DNA from: Christensenella sp. UBA5327
GTDB taxonomy: Bacteria > Bacillota > Clostridia > Christensenellales > Aristaeellaceae
Direction: 5' to 3'
Assembly: GCA_002411105.1 (NCBI GenBank)
Contig: DHQX01000035.1
Span: forward strand, 5,135-33,511
Length of the DNA stretch: 28,377 nucleotides
How positions within the stretch are numbered: position 1 is the first letter of the stretch; the number at the start of each line of letters is the position of its first letter. The notes under the pieces were generated by a model. That model searched no databases. It saw only the letters and a program-made list of their open reading frames with translations, and was not told the DNA's origin. This document shows positions 16,407 to 23,149 of the stretch, one piece after another. A program made the position numbers and the translations under genes.

Positions 16407-17962
16407 ATGGGTCTAACCATCAGGGACTGCTGTGCCCTCCCCTCCCTGGCCATGGCCCAGGTCATCGCCGGGCGCGGGGGGCTGGATCAGGCGGTTGACA
16501 GCGTGTCGGTGCTGGAATGGATGGATCTGAAAGCCTTCCAGCGTCAGTTCTTTTTGCAAAACGAGATCGTCATCACCTCCTTTTATTCCTTCCGGCATGA
16601 TGTGGCCTCCCAGATGCTGGCCATCCGGCGCCTGAAGGAATCCGGCGAGGTGGGGATGATCCTTTATTATGTGGGCGTGATCCTGCCCAAGGTGGACCCC
16701 CGGCTCATCAAGCTGGCGGACGAGCTGGACTTTCCCATCATCCTCATGCCGCCAGGGCGCATGAACCTGCGCTATTCCGAGGCCATCCAGGAGATCGGCG
16801 AGGCCATCCGCAAAAACCGGGCCCTGGACAACAACTTTGTGCAAAACGCCCTGGCCCGCCTGGCAGGGGTGCCGGAGGTGCACCGCACGGTGTCCACGGT
16901 GCTGCGGATGCTCAGCGACCAGCTGCAGCTGACCCTGCTGCTCACCGACAACCACTATGGCGACTTTGTGGCCGCCACCTGGCCGCTGTCACTGTCCCTG
17001 CCGCTTAAGGAGCTGCTGGATGCCTACACCGCGGACAAGCCCAGCGGGGGGAGCATGGGGTGGTGGCTGAACAGCCGGTCAACAACAGCCGCTGGCAGCA
17101 CGCCAAGCTGCTGGCGGTGGCCCCGCGGGAAGCCAAGGTCAACCGGGAGGCCATCCTCCAGGCTGCCCAGGTGCTGGAATTGACGCTGAAGCTCTGGAAC
17201 AGCTATGAGTTTGACAGCTTTTCCACCGACCTCATCAGCGCTGTCATCAACGGCGAGGAGATGGAGGCCGGGCGGCTGCTGCGCCAGCGGGGCCAGGGGG
17301 GCTTCCCCTACCGCGCGCTGTGGCTGATCACCCCGCGGAGCCAGGAGGAGAGCTACGAACACCGCTCCTTGCGCCTGGTCAAAGCCTATAAGCAGCTCAA
17401 GACGCTGGCAGACCAGAGGGTTCACAGCTGCCACCTGGCGGTGTTTGACGGCCTTCTGGTTGGCATCATGGGGACGGAGTGCCTGCAGGCGGAGGAGCTT
17501 CAGGCCGCGCTTTTGGCGCATGACCTGTTCTGCGCCCAGCTGCAGCCGCTGGACAGCATCGCGGCCTTTCACCAGGCCTTCGTCCGGGCGATGGAGGTGC
17601 TGGGCATGGCGGCCCGGGTGTATCAGCAGGCCAGCCTGGCCTCCATTCAGGAGCTGCGCTTTGTGGAGGAGCTCAAGGCCCTGATGGACCGTGGCCAGGA
17701 GGCGGTGGATGAGGCGCTGTGGGTGCTGGATCCTCTTCAGGATGCGCCCGACAAGGGAGAGATGCTCATCGCCACCCTGTCAGCTTATTTGATCGACTGC
17801 GGCGCTGAGATGGAGCGCACGGCCTCCCTGCTGTTCCTCCACCGCAACACTGTGAAATACCGCCTGCAAAAGGCGGAGGGCCTGCTGGGCTTCCCCCTCC
17901 TGCGCCTGCCCAGCAGCATGGCCCTGTACCGGGCCCTGGCGCTTTTGCGCCTGAAGAGCTGA
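16407..17962 (+). pseudogene. PucR-family transcriptional regulator, frame broken by one apparent missing base
   Basis: Two overlapping frames carry one protein. The N-terminal part (16407-17183) holds a PucR-type sensor domain (TIRDCCALPSLAMAQVIAGRGGLDQAVDSVSVLEW). The C-terminal part, open to 17962, holds the linker and a PucR C-terminal helix-turn-helix (ERTASLLFLHRNTVKYRLQKAEGLLG). Family similarity stops in frame 1 near 17057 and resumes in the -1 frame at the same place (VVAEQPVNNSRWQHAKLLAVAP). Adding one G to the G4 run at 17057-17060, or to the nearby G6 run at 17046-17051, restores a single protein of about 518 residues, the normal family length. It could be a sequencing or assembly error in a homopolymer, a real mutation, or slippage. 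AAGGAGG precedes the ATG. Its position suggests control of the adjacent nucleoside transporter and NCS1 operons. Confidence 0.82.
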
Positions 17963-17967
17963 GGGGC

Positions 17968-17990
17968 CATGGCGTCGCCCATGTGGTTTT
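17968..17990 (+). terminator. Weak hairpin with short T run after the pucR-type gene
   Basis: A 5-bp stem (CATGG 17968-17972, CCATG 17979-17983) with a 6-nt loop is followed by TGGTTTT. The stem is short and the match is marginal. Confidence 0.3.
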
Positions 17991-18000
17991 CATCCCTTAT

Positions 18001-18018
18001 TTTGTCAAAAACGACAAA
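18001..18018. promoter_or_regulatory. Inverted repeat, possible operator upstream of the NCS1 permease operon
   Basis: TTTGTC (18001-18006) and GACAAA (18013-18018) flank AAAAAC. The perfect 6-bp arms with 6-nt spacing lie in the AT-rich stretch just upstream of the candidate promoter. It is too weak for a terminator stem and fits a dimeric regulator site; which regulator is unknown. Confidence 0.35.
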
Positions 18019-18047
18019 GAAAGGGGTTTTTTTTCGTGTTGGAAACA

Positions 18048-18076
18048 TTTCATTTCGTTTCATATGCCCATAAAAT
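18048..18076 (+). promoter_or_regulatory. Candidate promoter of the NCS1 permease operon
   Basis: TAAAAT (18071-18076) is a good -10. TTTCAT (18048-18053), 17 nt upstream, is a weak -35. TTGGAA at 18039-18044 is an alternative -35 with a poorer -10. The predicted start near 18083 leaves a leader of about 190 nt. Confidence 0.4.
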
Positions 18077-18082
18077 GAGCAT

Positions 18083-18275
18083 AGAGCCAGGCAGAGAGGC
18101 TTGGTATCCACATATCCCTCTTCGGCACACCCGGCACACGGCACTGTTCCGCCGCCGCCGGGAGAACGCAAGGGCGAATGCGGGCGCGGGAGGCTGAGGC
18201 CGGTTGCAGGCGGAGCCCTCCCCGGGACAGGCCGCAGGGTGCTGAGGAGAAGAACACACAGCAAAGGAGAAACGG
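18083..18275 (+). other. Long GC-rich structured 5' leader of the NCS1 permease operon
   Basis: The 313-nt gap 17963-18275 holds no credible gene. Its promoter-distal part is GC-rich with potential pairing. The clearest element is GGGAGGCT (18188-18195) against AGCCCTCCC (18214-18222) with one bulged G, enclosing an inner GCC/GGC pair. No consensus of a riboswitch class I know was recognised (purine, TPP, FMN, cobalamin, SAM, guanidine-I and PreQ1 were considered). A regulatory leader is possible but unproven. AAAGGAG at 18264-18270 is the ribosome binding site. Confidence 0.35.
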
Positions 18276-19619
18276 ATGAGTACGGAAGTCAAAAAAGTCG
18301 CCGTGGACGTATCCGGCGACTATGTCACCACAAGCGTACCCATGGAAGAGCGCAAAAGCTCCGCCAACATCTTCGCCACCGTGGCAGGCTGGATCATCTG
18401 CCTGTCCACCATGCTCACCGGCGGCGCTCTGGCGATGGGGCTTGATTTCAAATCCGCCATCATCGCCACCGTCATCGGCATGGCCATCCTCACGGTGATT
18501 TCAGCCCCTCTGGCTGCCCTTGGCGGCAAGTTTGGCGTGTCCACCACCATGATCACCCGCCCGGTGTTTGGCATGGCAGGCTCCAAGGTGTTTGGCATCA
18601 TCGTGGCCTTGCTCAACGGCATCGGCTGGTTTGCCTTCCAGGCAGCCTTCTTTGCCCTGACCATGCAGCAACTGTTCCCGGGCTCCTTCTTTAACAACCT
18701 GATGGTAGGCTCCATCGTGGGCGGCTTTTTCATGACCCTGACTGCCCTTTACGGCTACAAGGGCATCGCCATCCTGAGCTTCCTGGCGGTGCCGCTGATC
18801 ATCATCCTCAGCGCCTTTGGCGGCGTCGCGGCCATTGAAACAGGCGGCGGCATTGGTGAATTGCTCAAGGCCACAGCCACCGGCACCCCCATCAGCATCT
18901 CAGGCGCCATCGCCATTGTGGTGGGAAACGCGGTGCTGGGATCCCTGATCCTCTCTGACATCTCCCGCTACGCCAAAAGCGCCAAGACCGGCGCTGTCTC
19001 GGCCTCCATGGGCTATTTGGTGGGCGGCGTGTTCACCATCATCTGCGGCCTGGCCATGGCCTATGTGGCCAATGTGCCCGGCGTGGGCTCCACCCCCAAC
19101 CTGCCCCACGTGATGGTCACCCTGGGCCTTGGCATGGGCGCCATGATCATCCTGGTGCTGGCCCAGTGGACCACCAACACCGCCAACCTCTACTCCGCCT
19201 CCCTGGGCATTGGCTCCTTTATCAATGTGCCCCAGAAGGTGACGGTGGCCATCATGGGCATCATCGGCACCCTCATGGCGGTCTTTAACGTGTATGAGAT
19301 TTTCATCCCCTTCCTGATGGCCCTGGGCACTGCGCTTCCCCCCATTGGCGGCGTGATGCTGGCCGACTATTACATCCTGCACAAGCTGATCAAAAAGGAA
19401 GAGTACAACTTTGAACACGGCACCAGCTATCCCCAGCTCAACTGGCTGGCGGCGGCGGTGGTGATCGCGACGGCGCTTCTTGCCTCCGGCCCCTTCAAGA
19501 ACATGTTCATGGCCAGCTTTATGAGCCTGATCATCGCCTTTGTGGTCTATGGGGTGCTGTCGGCTGCGCTCACCAAGGCTGGCATCAAGTACACGCTGGG
19601 CACATCCAAGGCCAAATAG
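18276..19619 (+). CDS. NCS1 family permease, cytosine/purine/hydantoin type (CodB-like)
   Basis: This 447-residue protein has about twelve helices. Features of the nucleobase:cation symporter-1 family are the N-terminal ERKSSANIFATVAGWIICLSTMLTGGALAMGL, the ITRPVFGMAGSKVFGIIVALLNGIGWFAFQAAF segment (helix 3 region), LILSDISRYAKSAKTG, and QWTTNTANLYSASLGI (helix 8 region), as in CodB. NCS1 carriers take up cytosine, uracil, allantoin, purines or hydantoins with a cation. The substrate is not determinable by eye, but the DUF917 neighbour and the PucR gene upstream suggest a nucleobase or hydantoin-like heterocycle. It is first of four genes in a compact operon. Confidence 0.9.
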   Translation: MSTEVKKVAVDVSGDYVTTSVPMEERKSSANIFATVAGWIICLSTMLTGGALAMGLDFKSAIIATVIGMAILTVISAPLAALGGKFGVSTTMITRPVFGMAGSKVFGIIVALLNGIGWFAFQAAFFALTMQQLFPGSFFNNLMVGSIVGGFFMTLTALYGYKGIAILSFLAVPLIIILSAFGGVAAIETGGGIGELLKATATGTPISISGAIAIVVGNAVLGSLILSDISRYAKSAKTGAVSASMGYLVGGVFTIICGLAMAYVANVPGVGSTPNLPHVMVTLGLGMGAMIILVLAQWTTNTANLYSASLGIGSFINVPQKVTVAIMGIIGTLMAVFNVYEIFIPFLMALGTALPPIGGVMLADYYILHKLIKKEEYNFEHGTSYPQLNWLAAAVVIATALLASGPFKNMFMASFMSLIIAFVVYGVLSAALTKAGIKYTLGTSKAK

Positions 19620-19628
19620 GAGGGCTAT

Positions 19629-19979
19629 ATGCAGAATAAACATTGGGTTTACATCAACATCGCCCTGGCTGTGGTCAATGCCATCCTTGGCATCATCAAC
19701 GCCAAGTGGTTCCTGATTGTGGCCGCGGTGTTCCTCTCCCTGGTCGCCATCATAGGCGCGATCAAGTACCTGTCCCACGACAGCTACGAACACCTGCGCT
19801 CTTTCAGCTGGTACAGCATCATCGCGGGGCTGTCCATCCTGTCCCTGGCATGGAGCAGCTTCTACGGCCTGCCGCAGCTGGGGTTTGTGCAGATCATCAT
19901 CGGCATCGCCATGACGCTGGTAGGCTGCTACACCCTGTACAACGCGGTCAAGGTGGGAAAAGTGGCCATCATCCCCTGA
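19629..19979 (+). CDS. Small four-helix membrane protein of unknown function
   Basis: This 116-residue protein has predicted helices near 6-23, 26-46, 62-80 and 84-106, with a short basic/polar loop (KYLSHDSYEHLRS) between helices 2 and 3. Its good AGGAGG site overlaps the permease stop codon, so it is very likely translated and coupled to the permease. I do not recognise the family. Its position invites the idea of an accessory subunit for the NCS1 carrier, which is inference only. Confidence 0.8.
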   Translation: MQNKHWVYINIALAVVNAILGIINAKWFLIVAAVFLSLVAIIGAIKYLSHDSYEHLRSFSWYSIIAGLSILSLAWSSFYGLPQLGFVQIIIGIAMTLVGCYTLYNAVKVGKVAIIP

Positions 19980-20004
19980 GGATCAAGCACAATAAGGAGG
20001 ACGC

Positions 20005-20523
20005 ATGGGCCTGTACAGCGTGATGCGCGAGGAAGCGCACATTCTCAATGAGGCAAAGGACGCCAAAAAAATCCTCATCATTTCCTGCCCGGGCTGCGCC
20101 TGTGAAAGCCTGTCCTATGAGGAAGACCTGCCCAACCGCCTGCTGGAGCAGGGCAAGGACATGGATGCCTCGGCGGTGGCGGTTAACATCATCCGCACCC
20201 AGTGGGTCAACAAGCTGGAAGGCTTGGGCTATCAGGTGGACTACATCAGCGTGGTTTTTCCCTGCGAGATGTTTGACACCGACCGGGAGGAGATTTTAAA
20301 GGCCATTCCCGGGCGCGACACGGTGATGATCCTGGCCTGTGGCTCTGCCTACATCGGCATCCGGGACATCCTGAAGGATTATCAGGGCAAGATCATCCCC
20401 ATGATGCAAACCAAGGGCAGCTTCGTCTTCCGCCTGGTGAAGGACGGGACGGGCAAGCACTCCAAGGTGGAGCGGGAAAGCGCCCGCATCAACCGATTCA
20501 GCAAAGCAAAAGAAGGAGAATAA
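20005..20523 (+). CDS. Cysteine-rich small protein of unknown function
   Basis: This 172-residue soluble protein has five cysteines: C28, C31 and C33 in SCPGCACES, C87 in VVFPCEMFDT, and C112 in MILACGSAYIG. The first and last motifs each follow a hydrophobic strand (KKILIIS, DTVMILA), which implies an alpha/beta fold with the cysteines at loop ends, suited to metal or Fe-S binding or sulfur chemistry. The C-terminal half loosely recalls the small MetV-like/MTHFR C-terminal proteins (strand-CG-strand), but this is weak. AAGGAGG precedes ATG 20005. The gap of 5 nt to the DUF917 gene points to joint function. Confidence 0.8.
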   Translation: MGLYSVMREEAHILNEAKDAKKILIISCPGCACESLSYEEDLPNRLLEQGKDMDASAVAVNIIRTQWVNKLEGLGYQVDYISVVFPCEMFDTDREEILKAIPGRDTVMILACGSAYIGIRDILKDYQGKIIPMMQTKGSFVFRLVKDGTGKHSKVERESARINRFSKAKEGE

Positions 20524-20528
20524 ACACC

Positions 20529-21641
20529 ATGATAAAGACCATGACCGATCTTGACGATTTTGTGCGCGGTTCAACCCTTTACGGCACCGGCGGCGGCGGC
20601 CCCCAGGTGATGGGGCGCAAGCTTTTGCTGGGCAGCTTTGAAGAGGGCAAGGACATCTCCTGGATAGACATCAACGAACTGAATGATGACGACTGGATCT
20701 GCACCGCCTTTTACATGGGCTCCATCGCTCCCCTCACCGACAAGGACAAGGAAAACATGGAGATGCTGGGGCTGAAGGAGCGGGTGGAGCCCAGGGTTTT
20801 GGTGCGCGCGGTGAAGGAGCTGGAAAAAGAGCTGGGCGTCACCTTTGCGGCCATCGTGCCGGTGGAATTGGGCGGCATCAACTCGCCAGCCCCGGTTGAC
20901 GCGGCGGCCCAGATGGGCAAAAAGGTGCTGGACGCTGACCTGGCCGGCCGCGCCGTGCCGGAAGTGGCCCAGACCCTGCCCCGCATCAAAGGCCTTCCCA
21001 TCGCCCCCCTCACCTGCTGTGACGCCTGGGGCAACGTGGTGCTAATCCGCGAAACCCACGGCTATGACTTTGCCGAGCAGCTGGGCAAGATGGTCTCCAT
21101 CCCCGCCTATGAGCCCATCGGCATGGCCTGCTTTGCCATGAAGGTGAAGGACGCCAAGGGCGCCATTGTGAAAGGCACCATGACCAGGAACCTGGAAACA
21201 GGGCGTGCGGTGCGCGAAGCCCGCGAAAAGGGCGAGGACACGGCGGAAGCCTTTGCCAAGGCCGCTGGCGGCCAGGTGGTGTTCCGGGGTGAAGTCACCA
21301 AGAAGGAATGGGAGAGCAAGGGCGGCTACATGTTTGTCGACCTGTACATCAAGGGCAAGGCGGATTTCAAGGGCAATGAGCTGAAGCTCTGGGCCAAAAA
21401 CGAAAACCACATGAGCTGGCTGAATGGCAAGCCCTACATCATGAGCCCTGACCTGCTCCAGTGCGTGTATGAGGAGGGCGGCGACCCCATCACCAACACC
21501 GACATCAAGGAAGGCGACCAGGTGGCCGTGGTGGCCATCGCCCATCCCCTCTACCGGGATAAAGAGGGCCTGAGGATTCTGGGCCCCATCCACTACGGGT
21601 TTAAGGACATTCCGTACAAACCCATGGAAGAGCTGGTATAA
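20529..21641 (+). CDS. DUF917 family protein (S-methyl-thiohydantoin desulfurase-like)
   Basis: This 370-residue protein shows the DUF917 hallmarks: a glycine-rich N-terminal motif STLYGTGGGGPQ (15-26), DWICTAFYMGS, VPVELGGINSPAPVDAAAQ, and a C-terminal domain with PYIMSPDLLQCV and EGDQVAVVAIAHP. As I recall, the Pfam entry for this domain was renamed after S-methyl-thiohydantoin desulfurase, and members often neighbour hydantoinases and NCS1 or other nucleobase permeases. No hydantoinase is present in this window. Catalytic residues are not established well enough for me to judge activity. It is the last gene of the NCS1 operon, and a hairpin follows it. Confidence 0.82.
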   Translation: MIKTMTDLDDFVRGSTLYGTGGGGPQVMGRKLLLGSFEEGKDISWIDINELNDDDWICTAFYMGSIAPLTDKDKENMEMLGLKERVEPRVLVRAVKELEKELGVTFAAIVPVELGGINSPAPVDAAAQMGKKVLDADLAGRAVPEVAQTLPRIKGLPIAPLTCCDAWGNVVLIRETHGYDFAEQLGKMVSIPAYEPIGMACFAMKVKDAKGAIVKGTMTRNLETGRAVREAREKGEDTAEAFAKAAGGQVVFRGEVTKKEWESKGGYMFVDLYIKGKADFKGNELKLWAKNENHMSWLNGKPYIMSPDLLQCVYEEGGDPITNTDIKEGDQVAVVAIAHPLYRDKEGLRILGPIHYGFKDIPYKPMEELV

Positions 21642-21663
21642 TAGCACCAGAACATGATTGAGG

Positions 21664-21692
21664 GGGGAGGGTTTTGTCACAAAGCCCTCCCC
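21664..21692 (+). terminator. Hairpin after the DUF917 gene, possible terminator
   Basis: GGGGAGGG (21664-21671) pairs with CCCTCCCC (21685-21692), and the stem continues inward through T-G, T-A pairs and G-C around a TCA loop. Only TGTT follows, so it may attenuate rather than stop transcription into the dipeptidase gene 24 nt away. Confidence 0.5.
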
Positions 21693-21718
21693 TGTTACCA
21701 TCAAGAAGGAGGTAAATG

Positions 21719-23092
21719 ATGCAAAACGTCCTGAAATGGTTTAGAGAACTGTCAAAGATTCCCCATGTGTCAGGGGACGAGCAGCGCATCAGCGACTGGC
21801 TGGTGAAAACCGCAATCGACATGGGCCTTGAGGTGGAGCAGGATAAAGCCTTCAACGTCATCATCAAAAAGGGCCAGGGCGAGCCGGTGATCCTTCAGGG
21901 GCACATGGACATGGTGGGCGAAAAAGACGCAAACAGCCCCCATGATTTTGCCAAGGACCCCCTTGAGCTTTCGGAAAGAGAGGGCATGCTCTATGCCAAT
22001 GGCACCACCCTGGGGGCAGATAATGGCCTGGCAGTCGCCATGGGCCTGGCGCTTCTGGAAGATCATGACCCGCAGCTGCCAGCGCTTGAGGTGCTCATCA
22101 CCACCGGGGAAGAGGTGGGGCTGCTGGGCGCCCACGCCCTGGCCCCGGGGAAGCTGAAGGGCAAGCAGCTCATCAACCTGGACGGGGAAACGGAAGGCGT
22201 CTTCCTCACCAGCTGCGCAGGCGGCGAGACAGTGGCGTTTGCGCTGAACATGGCGCGGGAAGCCCAGGAGGTCCCCTGCTTGGAGGTTTCACTGGGCGGG
22301 TTCCGGGGCGGCCACTCCGGCGTGGAGATTGATAAAGACCGCCTGAATGCCATCAAAGAGCTGGCAGCCTGGCTCAAGGACAAGGGGGCACGCCTGGCAG
22401 GCTTTGAGGCCCCCGGCAAGTTCAACGCCATCAGCCGCCAGGCCAGGGCCTATGTCACCCAGGCAAGTGCTGAGGAGATCCTCAAGTATCAGCGCCGCCA
22501 GGCAGAACAGTGGCGGCAAATTGAGGAAGACACCCAGCTGGTCATCCGGGAAGCAGCCCCCCTCAAGCCCTACACCCAGGAAGCCTCCCAAAACCTTCTG
22601 GATCTGATCACCAGGATGCCAAACGGCGTCTACACCTGGTCTGAGGATCTGCCCGGGCTGGTGGAGAGCTCCTCCAACCTGGGCGTGGTAGAGGAAGGCC
22701 AGGATACCCTCACCCTCACCGCCTCCATCCGCTCCAGCCAGCCCGCGAAAATGGCCGAAATAGAAGACAAAATGCGCGCATTGGCCAAGGAATTTGATGC
22801 CAAGGTCACCCTCTCCGGCGCCTACCCCGGCTGGGCCTATGAAAAAGAAAGCCCGCTGCGGGACAAGGCCGTCAAGATGTGGGAAGCGCAGTTTGGCAGT
22901 TCGCCCCAGGTGACCGCCGTGCACGGCGGGCTTGAGTGCGGGGTGCTCAAGGCCAAGTACCCAGAGATACAGATGCTGTCCATCGGCTCTAACCTCCACG
23001 AGGTGCACACGCCCCGGGAGCACGCCGACCTGGCCTCCCTCAAGCGGGTGTATGGCTTCCTGAGAGAACTGCTCAAATCGCTGAAACAATAA
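21719..23092 (+). CDS. pepD: M20C aminoacyl-histidine/cytosol nonspecific dipeptidase
   Basis: This zinc dipeptidase (457 residues from this start) has catalytic and metal ligands recognisable, numbering from the ATG 3 nt upstream: H63 and D65 in QGHMDMV, D102 in GADNG, E132-E133 in GEEVG, D156 in INLDGETEG, and the late His in HEVHTPRE. The internal lid domain contains GGFRGGHSGVEI. PepD enzymes cleave Xaa-His and other dipeptides in the cytosol. ATGs at 21716 and 21719 are adjacent. AAGGAGGT (21706-21713) is 2 nt from the first and 5 nt from the second, so the second is slightly preferred. It ends at a bidirectional terminator shared with the convergent membrane-protein gene. Confidence 0.9.
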   Translation: MQNVLKWFRELSKIPHVSGDEQRISDWLVKTAIDMGLEVEQDKAFNVIIKKGQGEPVILQGHMDMVGEKDANSPHDFAKDPLELSEREGMLYANGTTLGADNGLAVAMGLALLEDHDPQLPALEVLITTGEEVGLLGAHALAPGKLKGKQLINLDGETEGVFLTSCAGGETVAFALNMAREAQEVPCLEVSLGGFRGGHSGVEIDKDRLNAIKELAAWLKDKGARLAGFEAPGKFNAISRQARAYVTQASAEEILKYQRRQAEQWRQIEEDTQLVIREAAPLKPYTQEASQNLLDLITRMPNGVYTWSEDLPGLVESSSNLGVVEEGQDTLTLTASIRSSQPAKMAEIEDKMRALAKEFDAKVTLSGAYPGWAYEKESPLRDKAVKMWEAQFGSSPQVTAVHGGLECGVLKAKYPEIQMLSIGSNLHEVHTPREHADLASLKRVYGFLRELLKSLKQ

Positions 23093-23105
23093 CAGTATAT
23101 GACCT

Positions 23106-23133
23106 AAAAAGGCCGCCCGGAGGCGGCTTTTTT
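23106..23133. terminator. Bidirectional rho-independent terminator
   Basis: GCCGCC (23112-23117), loop CGGA and GGCGGC (23122-23127) are flanked by AAAAAG upstream and TTTTTT downstream. The element works in both directions and separates pepD from the convergent minus-strand gene. Confidence 0.92.
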
Positions 23134-23149
23134 GGTGATTAACAGTTGA

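Noticed and set aside
17046..17060. Programmed -1 ribosomal frameshift in the pucR-type gene
   Set aside because: No canonical X-XXY-YYZ slippery heptamer with good re-pairing plus a clear downstream structure was found, and PucR regulators are not known to use it. A missing base in a G run is simpler.
17785..18264. Minus-strand open frame covering the gap before the NCS1 permease
   Set aside because: Its translation is Pro/Gly/Ser/Arg-rich with no domain, it overlaps the pucR-type gene antisense, and it lacks a ribosome site.
18083..18275. Possible cobalamin or purine riboswitch
   Set aside because: A GGCACTGT string recalls the cobalamin GCCACTG box, but the surrounding consensus elements and the purine aptamer loops are absent.
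18900..19793. 297-codon minus-strand open frame opposite the NCS1 permease
   Set aside because: His/Gly/Asp-rich shadow of a conserved membrane protein gene.
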